IMG/VR virus record: IMGVR_UViG_3300021093_000117
Span: 1 to 48,742 of that record
DNA: 48,742 nt
Direction: 5' to 3' (one strand)
Source: a virus
Shown: piece by piece, positions 1 through 9,274 of the stretch
How the letters are laid out: every line of letters begins with the position of its first letter
How positions within the stretch are numbered: position 1 is the first letter of the stretch
Program-made: the position numbers and the translations under genes
The notes under the pieces: generated by a model
The model's database searches: none
Told to the model about the DNA's origin: nothing
Seen by the model: only the letters and a program-made list of their open reading frames with translations

Positions 1-2660
1 AATCACATTTCAAAAAATCGATTTTTTCAATGTTATTGTCATCTAAGAATTCTTTAAAACTAAATGTTGGTACACTTTCAGAAATGTTGTCCCAACTGAT
101 TTCTATTTTCTTTTTATCTGTAATTGCCCCTTGAATTATTTTTACATTTTCTCGACCAACATTTTTTTTCAATACCTCAACTTGATATGATAAAGGTTCC
201 ACAACAAAACATTGTTTAGGATTTTTTGGTAATATTGAATATGTAAACGGCCCTAAAGAAGCCCCCAAATCTACAACAACATCCCCCTCCTCAACCTGAA
301 AAATTCTTTCATAGATATTACCCTCAAATATTTCTTTGGTTACGGCATTTACATACCATTCACTTTTCTTTCCCCAATCAAATGAATGGTCGTTAAAATT
401 TTTGTTCATTAATTTTTTATTTATTATTTTGTTTATTTCAAAAATAACCATTTCGGATGTTATTTGTTTTGTACATTCAAACATCCTTTCAGTTTCTTTA
501 TGTAATGGACACCAATTCCAGTCACCCGCGTCTAATCTTTCTTTATTGAAACATCCATGACAGACGTTTTCATTTATTACCCGATAAGTGTCCAAAGTAG
601 TTTCTGTCCATTTTTCACTAAAACCTGAAATCAAAACAATTGGTAGTTCGCAAGCCCATGCTAACCATGACAACCCTGACCCAAGACCAACAAAAAATTC
701 ACAAGTTGACAGATCGTCAATAACTTCTTGTAAATCACCTCCTTTGAATATTTTTACACCTTTTGGGTAATTGTTATTCATGTAACTATCTCCTTCTCTT
801 GAGTAAATCATACATTCATATCCTTGTAATGTGAGATAATCAACAACTTCTTGCCAACCATTTGGGTTGTTCCAATATTTTGCCTGTGCCGTTGAGTGAA
901 ATCCAATACCAACCTTTTTTTGTTTTTTTACTTTTGGTAAATTTAATTTGGGTCTAATTTCTGTATAATCTAATCCTAAGATGTCACTAGCTGTTTTTTG
1001 AAGTGGGTGACTTTTAACATCGAATTTGTGATTATTTAAATTAATTTCCCCGTCGTCTTTATAAAACCACCCTAATTTGTATTGTGCATAAACGTTATAA
1101 ACAAGTTCACCAGGTTCTACAAATTCAATATCGGGGTATTGATCTTCAAACAAGAAGTTCATAAATGTAGAAACTATTAGTTCACAGTCGTGTTTTTTTC
1201 TAAACTCCTCACAATATGGAAACCAAGCCATTGTATCACCCAATGATTTAGAACCAAATGAAATATAAACCCTACGACCTTTTAAATCTAAAGTGTTTTC
1301 ATAAATCAATTCATTGTTCTCTCTAATTTCAGTTTTCCATTTTGTGTAATATTCTCTATTAAGTTTTACCCAATGATTTATTTTTGATTTATTGTAATAT
1401 ATTAAATCTTCTCCATCAAAATATTTAATTTCAAAATCATTGTCACTTTCACCTAAGACTTCTAAAAATGGATTAACAACAAAATGTTGATTAATCACAT
1501 AATCATTTTTTATTTTAAAATTTGAAACAAACGGTGACTCCATAACTTTATTATAGAAACTCAACAATTGAGTACCAAAATCTTTTTCTATTTTCAACTT
1601 GTAACTATTAGTTTCTGAAATTAAATTTAATAAGTCGTTTTTAATTTGTTCGGGATTATTACTAGATATTGGATAAATGTAATTTGAAAACATATTCACA
1701 TACTGAGGAAGATCTCTTGCTAATATCTTCAAACCATAATTTATTGATTCTCTAATAACTAAAGGATTACATTCCCAAGTAGAATTAAACATTAAAGCGT
1801 CAGACGCAATCATAAATTTCTCAACGTCATTTCTTTCGCCCCAAACAGTTACATTACTTGGTAAACTATCCATTATAGGTTTCCAATAATCTTCAAAATT
1901 TGGCGCTTGATTTCCAATGAAATGAAAATGAATATCAGGATGAGAATTTTCTAAAAGTCTTGCAACCTCAACTCCTTCTTTTTGATTTTTACCTGATGTC
2001 CATAACCCAACATTTATTATGTGTGTTTTCATAGAGTCCAATCCCAATTCATTTCTTACCTCAATTTTTTTCAAAAGTGGAACTTTATGATCGTCATAAA
2101 ATATTTCTAATTCATTCAGAATTGGTTTAACCTTATCTTCATATGGATAAATTATTAAATCTTTAGGTGATACCGTATTTTTAAATGAAACTTCGCCGTG
2201 GTAAGGTGTTACAAAACAATAATAATCAGGATTTAATCTTTTGTTGTTGTTACCATCAAACCAAATGTTATGACATGTCTCAACAATTTTATATGATCTT
2301 GAGTTATCATAAAGTTCATTTAACAACTCAAAAGGTATTTTATTAAAACTCTCAAACGCCTCAGGTAATTCTTCTGAATGAACAATATCAATATTATTTT
2401 CTTTTATAATTTTTATAAGATTATATTTTTTTTCGGTTTCTGTTGTACCACCCAACGAATAAAAATGATCTTTACCCAATAACTCTATGATTTTATTTCT
2501 TTGGACAATGTATGTGTCACTAAATTGTGAATATTCGATCAAAAAAATCTCAATCTCATCTTTGTATTTTTGTAGTAATTCAATTCTTTTTAAAACAAAT
2601 TGTGGCATTCCACCAGTTGATAGGTGGGGTGTTAAGTATAACAATCTAATCTTTTTCATG
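1..2660 (-). CDS. Three-domain glycosyltransferase (GT4-like + TibC/Aah-type heptosyltransferase + FkbM methyltransferase), 3' end outside window
   Basis: Read leftward, one frame stays open from about base 2641 to base 1 (over 880 codons) and leaves the window. Numbering from the ATG at 2660 with a one-base correction, residues 1-360 look like a GT-B family 4 transferase, with the N-terminal TPHLSTGGMPQ loop and ECNPLVIRE near residues 295-310. Residues 455-735 resemble the bacterial autotransporter heptosyltransferases (Aah/TibC): SFGSKSLGDTMAW, GLGSGLSWLAW, and CHGC...WCPLH...FEC with Cys700, Cys703, Cys717 and Cys729, the type of site that binds iron in TibC. From about 780 an FkbM methyltransferase begins (VVVDLGASLGPFT, Asp797). 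Known family members put heptose on Ser of adhesin repeats, so protein glycosylation is a fair inference. The ATG at 2660 is out of frame with the domains because of one extra A/T near 2639-2642 (see findings). The first in-frame ATG would lose the first strand of the GT4 fold. Confidence 0.8.
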
Positions 2661-2695
2661 GATAAAAAATAAGTTTATAGTTGGTAAACTAAAGT

Positions 2696-2703
2696 ATTTA
2701 TAG
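2696..2703 (+). promoter_or_regulatory. TATTTATA late-type box
   Basis: Eleven bases before the ATG of the lectin frame. On the other strand it reads TATAAATA, the T4 late promoter, and could serve the leftward transferase gene. Confidence 0.45.
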
Positions 2704-2714
2704 AATAAAGAAAA

Positions 2715-3716
2715 ATGCCAAATTCAATAAAATACTCTACAACAGGAGATACCCAATCAATAAAAAAGGGTAATTTATATTTTGGTGTTGGGGATGTTCC
2801 AAAAGGGCCAAGTGCCGACACCAACTATTACAATGGTATTACTCCTGCAACTAATGGGTATACTGTTTATAGATATGAACCAACTGAAAATAGTAAATTG
2901 GCATTTTATATCAACCCAACATGATCTGATTTGGTGACGTACACAAACAATTTTTTAAATCAAGATTTCTCAACGGCAACTGAATGTGTTAATTAGTTTA
3001 ACACTCAAACTAATTACGTATGTGTCAACAAAGATTATGACCCAATTATAACTTCAGGTTTGACTCTTTGTTTAGATGCTTCATTTACACCATCATATTT
3101 TACATCAGGGAATACATGTTACGATTTATCATATAATTCTTTATCCACAACATTAGTCAATGGGCCAACTTTTGATTCGGCTAATGGGGGATCTTTGTTG
3201 TTTGATGGTACTAATGATCAATGTGTTGTTACCTCAAATGGTTTTGGGACATTCAATAATCAAAAATACACAATAGAAGCTTGAGTAAAATTCACAAGTA
3301 ATAGTGGTGACATCCCAATCTTTAGTTATGACTTCACAAGTTTTAACCCACCATATTACTCAGTACACCTTAGAAACACAGGAACAGGTCAGATTTTTTT
3401 GGGTTGGAATATGGGTGGATTTGGTTCGAGTATTCAAACAGGAGGTACCGTAATTACTGCAGGTAATTGGTATTATGTTGTCGGTGTAGTTGAAAGTGGT
3501 AGACAACAAATTTATGTAAACAACGGTTTGTATGCTTTCGGATCTCAAACAGGGACAATAACTTATTATAACACCCCAGTATATGTTGGTTATTTCCCAA
3601 ACGCACCTTTGGTTATGTATGGAAACATTGCGGTGGTTAGAGTTTATAATAGAGCATTTTTATCATCTGAAGTGGCACAAAATTGGAATGCACAAAAATC
3701 AAGGTTTGGATATTAA
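2715..3716 (+). pseudogene. LamG/concanavalin-like virion protein frame with three in-frame stop codons
   Basis: A single frame of 333 sense or stop codons starts MPNSIKYSTTGDTQ and ends SRFGY. It is interrupted by TGA at 2922-2924, TAG at 2994-2996 and TGA at 3282-3284, with no frameshift. The N-terminal part (GNLYFGVGDVPKGPS) resembles phage virion proteins. The second half is a LamG/concanavalin A-like jelly roll: LCLDASFTPSY, LLFDGTNDQCV, YTIEA(stop)VKF, AGNWYYVVGVV and a final helix of the SSEVAQNWNAQKSRFG type. In LamG domains the TIEAxVKF gap is Trp, so the last TGA replaces a conserved TGG. Three other TGG codons remain (3405, 3468, 3684). TGA and TAG end other genes here, so a whole-genome recode is unlikely. 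The gene is either decayed by G-to-A changes or read through by suppression. A late-type box sits 11 bases before the ATG. Confidence 0.7.
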
Positions 3717-3758
3717 AAAAGATAGATTTTATACCATTTTGATTTATATTTTTTTATA

Positions 3759-4691
3759 ATGAAAAATATTTGTATTGATGTTACGGGTTGTAGAGCTTTG
3801 GGAGATACTTTATGCGTTACACCAGTTGTTAGAAAAATATGTCAAACTTATGATAAAAAAGTCACGGTAATATCTCACCACCCTGAATTATTCTCCAACT
3901 CTCCTTATGTTGAAAACAGCTTCGGGTATGACACAACTATATTGAATTGGCTAAAAGACAATTGCGAAGTTCTTTCAACTTTTGATGTTTCATACAAAGA
4001 AAATGGTGTTTGTAACAAACATAATGTTATGGACATCAGACAACTTCACGCAATAAATTTAGGATTCATGTTAACAAAACATGAAATGACCTTAGATTAT
4101 TTCCCGAAAGATGTGATACTTCTAGATCTACCAAAAAAATATGTTTTAATACATCCTGTACAAAATTGGAACTCAAGAACTTGGTCTACCAAAAATTGGC
4201 AAATATTAACCCAACTTTTAAATGAAAAAGGAATTCATGTTATTTCTATTGGAAAAGATTCTTCTGAGTTAGGAGGGTCAAATGTTGATAAACCAGTTTT
4301 CAACTTCCCAATTAAACTCGGATATAACTTAATGAATCAAACTACTTTGGATCAAACTTGGCACCTCATAAATAATTCGTCTTGTTTTGTTACCATGGAT
4401 TCAGGTCTTTTACATTTAGCAGGAACAACTGACTGTGAAATATTACAATTAGGTAGCTCAATAAATCCTGAGTTTAGGTCACCATATCGAAACGGATCTC
4501 AAGAATACAAATATCGTTACGTAATAGGTGGGTGTCAACTACATTGCGCTTCTGACATGAAGTACGGAGTTAGAGAATGGGGTTCCATTCAAGGGGTGCC
4601 TTCATTGGTTGATTGTTTAGAAAAAAAAGAATCGTTCGAGTGTCATCCTCAAGTAATACAAGTTTATAAAAAAATATTAGAGATAATTTAA
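3759..4691 (+). CDS. Glycosyltransferase family 9 (heptosyltransferase-like)
   Basis: The 310-residue GT-B protein has the GT9 hallmarks: a first strand and loop with CRALGDTLCVTPVV at residues 11-24, IHPVQNWNSRTWS in the middle, and VTMDSGLLHLAGTTD at 211-225, which forms the sugar-nucleotide pocket. GT9 enzymes transfer heptose or related sugars from nucleotide donors. Four cysteines near the C-terminus (259, 263, 286, 295; GGCQLHC then DC and FEC) recall the metal-binding Cys clusters of TibC-type heptosyltransferases, but the spacing differs and a metal site is only a suggestion. The gene lies between the lectin frame and a Pro-Thr-repeat protein. Its target is unknown: it could be virion proteins or host surface glycan. 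Confidence 0.8.
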   Translation: MKNICIDVTGCRALGDTLCVTPVVRKICQTYDKKVTVISHHPELFSNSPYVENSFGYDTTILNWLKDNCEVLSTFDVSYKENGVCNKHNVMDIRQLHAINLGFMLTKHEMTLDYFPKDVILLDLPKKYVLIHPVQNWNSRTWSTKNWQILTQLLNEKGIHVISIGKDSSELGGSNVDKPVFNFPIKLGYNLMNQTTLDQTWHLINNSSCFVTMDSGLLHLAGTTDCEILQLGSSINPEFRSPYRNGSQEYKYRYVIGGCQLHCASDMKYGVREWGSIQGVPSLVDCLEKKESFECHPQVIQVYKKILEII

Positions 4692-4715
4692 TAAGGACCA
4701 AATTACTTTACAAAG

Positions 4716-4723
4716 TATTTATT
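4716..4723 (+). promoter_or_regulatory. TATTTATT late-type box
   Basis: Ten bases before the Pro-Thr adhesin ATG. Confidence 0.45.
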
Positions 4724-4733
4724 GTAAAGTTGT

Positions 4734-6875
4734 ATGGATTGTTCCGCATTAATTATTGAAAGTGTTAATTACGATGGTGAGTTGGCTAATATTATATTTA
4801 CGCCAGACAATGAAGATATCTCAATAAATTTAGGAGATGTTGTGTTACCCTTTTTATTTGAGCCTTGTAATCTTGTACCTCCAAGAGAAAGATTCGGATT
4901 CTATACAATTTTGACATATAACCCAAGATGTACAAACTTCCTTAGAGTACCAAGAACAACCCCAACACCTACACCGACACCAACACCGACTCATACTCAG
5001 ACACCAACCCCTACACCAACAATGACCCCTACACCTACGTTTGATCCTTGTTTGGTACCAACACCCACACCAACAGTTACTGTTACTGCAACAATAACCC
5101 CAACTCCTACACCAACCCCAACAGAAACTTGTACAAACCCTTGTGGGTGTCCAAACCCATCACAAACACCCGTACCAACAAATTCACCTTTACCTCCACC
5201 TCCACCACCTACATGTACAAACCCTTGTGGGTGTACTTTAACCCCAACGGTAACACCAACTCATACACCAACTCCCACACCAACTAACACACCAACTCCC
5301 ACACCAACCCCAACAGAAACAACTGACGCTGCCTCTCTATGTGTACCATTATTTTTAGACAGAGACAATGCAACATCATCATCAAATTTATATTCTTATA
5401 ACCCAACAACAAATATCACAACTTCGCTAGCACTACCTTTGTCTTCAGGATTTTTTGGTTTAATAATGGCTCAAACATCTAATAAATTGTGGATTTGTGA
5501 AAATTCAACTTACACAATTCGAGAATGGGACATAACAATTAACCCTTGGTCGGCAGTTTTTTCAAGAGACATTACATCACCTAGCGGGGTTCCAAGTTTG
5601 GGGGCCTTGGCAGGGGCTCTTTGTGTTTATAGAGATCCGATAACAAACATTGTAAATCCAAATCTTTTAGTATCCATGGGATTCCGTAGTGGCGGTGGTT
5701 TTGAACTTGTTTTAGTTGATATAAGTGGATCTGTATGGAGTAAAATACCAATATTCAATTTAACAACGTTGAGTGCCGATAGACAAGTAAGTGCTATTGT
5801 TATGAATACTAATTCTAAAATGATAACATTAAATTTTGATACAACTTTATCTCAAAAATATGTAACTCAATTTAAATATGTTTCGGGTTCTTGGCAAGTG
5901 GATATTGACATATTGATTCCAGTACCAACTTTAATTCATTCATTATTTCAATGGAATAATGATTTTTATATTGGTTCATATACCCCTTTAGGTTTTGGGG
6001 CTCTTAATTTAATACAAACTTCACAACCATATACTACCACATTTCTTGGAAATCTTTTACAATCTGAAACAATAGAGTCTTCTCAAATACCCGGTTGTGT
6101 AACATTGGAGTTTGATCCAGTTCAATTAAGTTGTGCGGTTTACAGTAGAGGTATTAATGGTTACATTGAAACTTACGATTTAATCAACAACACTTTAACA
6201 CAAGTTACATTACCAAATGATAGTTTTAGTAATTTTCCTATAACACATACATCTACTAAATTGTGGAAAGCCGATCAGGCCAATAAACTAATAAATGAAT
6301 GGACGACATCAACTCCGGCTTCTATGTCATTTGTAAGAACAATAACGGTTACGGCAACCTTACCAGGAAATGGTTGGTTATGGCCTATGGGATCAATTAC
6401 AGACACAAGATTAATTATGTTTACAACAAATTTAGTTAATAGTATAAATGTAATTGAGATGGATATCACATTCAATACCGTCACAAACTCAGAAATTACA
6501 CAATTGTTTCAAGTACAAGCACTTAATTTAGGTGAGTCAATAATGTATACCTCGAACAATAAAATCATATTAATGGCAAGAAAAAACTCGGCCCCTTATA
6601 CGGATTTATATTTTATACAACAATATTCATACCCTAACGGTGTTTTGGAATTCGACATAAGTACTTTACCTCTCGGAGTTCCAAGTATATCGAGATATTA
6701 TTCTTTATTTGAAGAATCTAATCGAATTTATATTGTTAGAATGGACTCAACAGGGACTTCTATTTTCTTGGTTGGTTTAACTCCGCCTCACACATTTACA
6801 CCTGTTTGGTCATCAACAAGTACAAATTACGGAGTTTGGTCAGCATCAAGAACATGTAACACAGTTAATTTTTAA
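4734..6875 (+). CDS. Virion adhesin-like protein with Pro-Thr repeats, Cys motifs and a C-terminal propeller-like domain
   Basis: The 713-residue protein has three parts. Residues 1-75 form a small beta-rich domain ([26 protein letters not shown]). Residues 77-200 are low-complexity PTPTPTPT linker broken by two copies of a CTNPCGC motif, whose DNA is nearly identical at about 5128-5155 and 5214-5237. Residues 203-713 are a long domain with repeated blade-like segments such as [18 protein letters not shown] and [16 protein letters not shown], consistent with a beta-propeller although the family was not identified. It sits directly before two other virion-type genes and starts 10 bases after a TATTTATT box. 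It is likely a tail- or capsid-attached binding protein; ligand and virion position are unknown. The Thr-rich linker is a plausible glycosylation target. Confidence 0.65.
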   Translation: MDCSALIIESVNYDGELANIIFTPDNEDISINLGDVVLPFLFEPCNLVPPRERFGFYTILTYNPRCTNFLRVPRTTPTPTPTPTPTHTQTPTPTPTMTPTPTFDPCLVPTPTPTVTVTATITPTPTPTPTETCTNPCGCPNPSQTPVPTNSPLPPPPPPTCTNPCGCTLTPTVTPTHTPTPTPTNTPTPTPTPTETTDAASLCVPLFLDRDNATSSSNLYSYNPTTNITTSLALPLSSGFFGLIMAQTSNKLWICENSTYTIREWDITINPWSAVFSRDITSPSGVPSLGALAGALCVYRDPITNIVNPNLLVSMGFRSGGGFELVLVDISGSVWSKIPIFNLTTLSADRQVSAIVMNTNSKMITLNFDTTLSQKYVTQFKYVSGSWQVDIDILIPVPTLIHSLFQWNNDFYIGSYTPLGFGALNLIQTSQPYTTTFLGNLLQSETIESSQIPGCVTLEFDPVQLSCAVYSRGINGYIETYDLINNTLTQVTLPNDSFSNFPITHTSTKLWKADQANKLINEWTTSTPASMSFVRTITVTATLPGNGWLWPMGSITDTRLIMFTTNLVNSINVIEMDITFNTVTNSEITQLFQVQALNLGESIMYTSNNKIILMARKNSAPYTDLYFIQQYSYPNGVLEFDISTLPLGVPSISRYYSLFEESNRIYIVRMDSTGTSIFLVGLTPPHTFTPVWSSTSTNYGVWSASRTCNTVNF
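4962..5320 (+). repeat. Pro-Thr coding microsatellite (adhesin gene)
   Basis: A CCAACACC/CCTACACC-type repeat coding PTPTPT, broken by two near-identical CTNPCGC-coding units. Confidence 0.85.
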
Positions 6876-6878
6876 AAA

Positions 6879-7175
6879 ATGCCACAAATACAACTATCAG
6901 GAATAACAGGATGCTCACCTTACAATATTATAGTTTGTGATGTTACATATTCTTTGTGTATTTTGGTTTATTCTTCAATCACACTACCTCCTTTAATTTC
7001 ATTTGTACCACCACCACCACTTGATGTTGCCGAGAGTATTATTTTGGAAATACAAGATTCCTGTGGGTGTTCATCTTTTGTTGTACTAGAATGTCCTGAC
7101 AAAGCAAAACTATTCCAAGACAGTACAATTTTATTGATGATGGATGGTGATGTCTATCTATTTCAGAATCAATAA
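6879..7175 (+). CDS. Small virion-type hypothetical protein
   Basis: This 98-residue protein starts three bases after the stop of the Pro-Thr protein and is probably co-translated with it. It is beta-rich: IQLSGITGCSPYNIIVCDV, a proline run (VPPPPLD), then LEIQDSCGCSSFVVLEC, and a final LLMMDGDVYLFQNQ. The SCGC motif echoes the PCGC motifs of the upstream gene. No catalytic motif, signal peptide or membrane segment is visible. The position between an adhesin-like gene and the collagen-like fibre suggests a structural or fibre-attachment role, which is inference only. Confidence 0.6.
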   Translation: MPQIQLSGITGCSPYNIIVCDVTYSLCILVYSSITLPPLISFVPPPPLDVAESIILEIQDSCGCSSFVVLECPDKAKLFQDSTILLMMDGDVYLFQNQ

Positions 7176-7183
7176 TATTTATA
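7176..7183 (+). promoter_or_regulatory. TATTTATA late-type box
   Basis: Seven bases before the collagen-like fibre ATG. Confidence 0.45.
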
Positions 7184-7190
7184 AAATAAA

Positions 7191-9182
7191 ATGCCAAACT
7201 ACGCTTTTCTTACGGATCAATTACCAGCACCTCCTTTGACATCAACGGATTTAATTCACGTTGTAATACCAACTGACTTGTCTCAAGGTAACCCTGCTGG
7301 TTCGTCCTACAAGGCAACTTTGGCACAAGTTGCTACGGCAATTGGTAGTGGGACATCAGGTACATCAGGGACATCAGGTACATCGGGAGCGAATGGAACT
7401 TCAGGTACAAATGGTACGTCAGGTATCAATGGAACTTCAGGTACAAATGGTACAAATGGAACTTCAGGTGCTAGTGGAACATCGGGTACTAACGGAACTA
7501 ACGGTTCTTCAGGTACTTCGGGAACCAACGGTTCTTCAGGTGTGAATGGAACGTCGGGTACAAATGGAACTTCAGGCGTAAATGGTACTTCAGGTACAAA
7601 TGGAACTTCAGGCGTAAATGGAACGTCGGGTACAAATGGAACAAATGGGACTTCGGGTACAAATGGAACAAATGGGACGAGCGGAACCTCTGCATTGGGG
7701 ACAAGTGGTACTAATGGAACTTCAGGTACTAACGGGACAAGTGGTGCTAATGGTACTTCAGGTACTAACGGGACAAGTGGTGCTAATGGGACTAGCGGTT
7801 CTAATGGAACTTCAGGTACTGACGGAATTAATGGGACATCAGGTACTGACGGAATTAATGGGACATCAGGTACCAACGGTACTAATGGAAGTAGTGGGAC
7901 ATCAGCCGTAGGTACAAGTGGTACCGATGGAACATCAGGTATTAATGGAACTAGCGGTGTGAACGGTACTTCTGGTATCAACGGTACTAGTGGAATAAAT
8001 GGAACATCAGGAACTAATGGTTTTGATGGGACTTCTGGAACAAATGGAACTTCAGGTACTGATGGAACTTCAGGTACTGATGGAACTTCGGGTGTAAATG
8101 GGACATCGGGTACAAACGGAACAAATGGGACATCGGGTACAAACGGAACTTCAGGTACAAATGGAACATCGGGTACAAACGGAACTTCAGGTACAAATGG
8201 AACAAATGGGACGAGCGGAACCTCTGCTTTGGGGACAAGTGGTACTAATGGAACTTCAGGTACTAATGGGACTGACGGGATTAATGGAACTTCGGGCACC
8301 AACGGTACTAATGGAACATCAGGTATTAATGGGACTAGTGGTACAAACGGTACAAACGGTACTTCTGGTATCAACGGTTCTAGTGGAATAAATGGAACAT
8401 CAGGAACTAATGGTTTTGATGGGACTTCTGGAACAAGTGGAACTGATGGGACTTCAGGTAAAGATGGATCCGCCGGTACTAACGGAACATCAGGTACTAC
8501 ACCATTACCTTCTCAAGTAGATACGGTTACAAACAACAATGACCAAACATTTTTTCCTACATTTGTTGATTCCAATAACCCTACCGCTGTTCAAGAGTTT
8601 TTATACACAGACGTTGGATTTACATATAATCCATCAACAAATACTTTACAGGTTGACGGCTATGTTCGAACAGGTAATGGTAGTGTTTCTTTACCAAGTT
8701 TTTCTTTTAGTTCGGACACCAATTTGGGTCTTTATAGAATAGCACAAGATACCGTTGGTGTAACAACGGGTGGTCTTAGAAGAATGTCTATTGATAATGT
8801 TGGTACTGTCAATTTGGGTGCGGGGGCTTCAGGTTCAATGAATTTTGATTTAGAGGGGGGGGTTACAACAACTAACGCAACACCAACTACTTTAGTTACA
8901 ATAACAACAAGTAATAATAGAAGATATACAGTCGAAGGTTGGGTAATTGGTGGGGCAATAAACCATACAATCGGTGGAAAAGTTTTAGGGGTTTTTGAAC
9001 ATGTAGGAGGTGTTTTAGCTGTTGTGGGAAGTCCAGTGACCACGTTGTTTGAAGATTTTCCTGGTCCCCCAACCTTTACCTTAGACACCAGCGGAACAAC
9101 AATACGTTTAAGAGTTACAGGACAAGCGGGGACAAACATTTCTTGGTACGGTAAACTAGTTTATGTTATGTCGAAGGAGTAG
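7191..9182 (+). CDS. Collagen-like tail fibre protein
   Basis: The 663-residue protein opens with a short globular head (YAFLTDQLPAPPLTSTDLIHVV) like other phage fibre N-termini. Residues about 54-440 are Gly-rich repeats of the GTSGTNGTSG type, in which Gly at every third position indicates a collagen-like triple helix. They end in PLPSQVDTVTNNNDQTF and a beta-rich tip that includes LGLYRIAQDTVGVTTGG, a motif frequent in fibre C-termini. The last 120 residues (TTLVTITTSNNRRYTVEGWV) form a jelly-roll-like tip. Nearly every repeat contains Asn-Gly-Thr or Asn-Gly-Ser, which are sequons, and many Ser/Thr. The stop is TAG. The gene lies next to the glycosyltransferase island, so its shaft is an obvious candidate substrate. 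A box at 7176-7183 is 7 bases from the ATG. Confidence 0.8.
   Translation: MPNYAFLTDQLPAPPLTSTDLIHVVIPTDLSQGNPAGSSYKATLAQVATAIGSGTSGTSGTSGTSGANGTSGTNGTSGINGTSGTNGTNGTSGASGTSGTNGTNGSSGTSGTNGSSGVNGTSGTNGTSGVNGTSGTNGTSGVNGTSGTNGTNGTSGTNGTNGTSGTSALGTSGTNGTSGTNGTSGANGTSGTNGTSGANGTSGSNGTSGTDGINGTSGTDGINGTSGTNGTNGSSGTSAVGTSGTDGTSGINGTSGVNGTSGINGTSGINGTSGTNGFDGTSGTNGTSGTDGTSGTDGTSGVNGTSGTNGTNGTSGTNGTSGTNGTSGTNGTSGTNGTNGTSGTSALGTSGTNGTSGTNGTDGINGTSGTNGTNGTSGINGTSGTNGTNGTSGINGSSGINGTSGTNGFDGTSGTSGTDGTSGKDGSAGTNGTSGTTPLPSQVDTVTNNNDQTFFPTFVDSNNPTAVQEFLYTDVGFTYNPSTNTLQVDGYVRTGNGSVSLPSFSFSSDTNLGLYRIAQDTVGVTTGGLRRMSIDNVGTVNLGAGASGSMNFDLEGGVTTTNATPTTLVTITTSNNRRYTVEGWVIGGAINHTIGGKVLGVFEHVGGVLAVVGSPVTTLFEDFPGPPTFTLDTSGTTIRLRVTGQAGTNISWYGKLVYVMSKE
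7345..8500 (+). repeat. Collagen-like coding tandem repeats
   Basis: About 1.15 kb of short units that code GTSG, GTNG and GINGTSG. Larger blocks are duplicated inside: 7655-7730 recurs near 8190-8265 (offset 534 bases), and the segment from 7992 recurs from 8385 (offset 393 bases). Both offsets keep the frame. Confidence 0.9.
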
Positions 9183-9274
9183 ACTCGGTGAACGTGTATT
9201 TTGTATCATGTTTACCTGGATACCTCAGCTTAAAACAATTTACATTTCTTGTATTTTACAATATTTTTATTTTT

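Noticed and set aside
336-2672. Short plus-strand frames at 336-560, 588-770 and 2487-2672
   Set aside because: They lie opposite a long, motif-bearing leftward gene and show no family features.
2715-3716. Genome-wide recoding of TGA to Trp or TAG to another residue
   Set aside because: TGA ends the sheath, polymerase and neck-candidate genes, and TAG ends several others. Long genes use TGG freely and have no internal TGA or TAG. At most, local readthrough is possible.
7307-8374. Long open frame on the minus strand (VPLVPEVP-type, 355 codons) under the collagen repeats
   Set aside because: It follows from the repeat composition of the sense strand (GTSGTNG read backwards). The sense frame has a fibre head and tip, while this frame has only a repeat.
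7345-8500. CRISPR-like array
   Set aside because: Units are 9-18 bases, coding and in frame, without conserved repeats and unique spacers of CRISPR size.
9188-9274. N-terminal extension of the GT60-like protein (start at 9188)
   Set aside because: The extra 29 residues are hydrophobic and unlike the family, and the ATG at 9275 directly precedes the conserved KIFVQIASYRDP strand.
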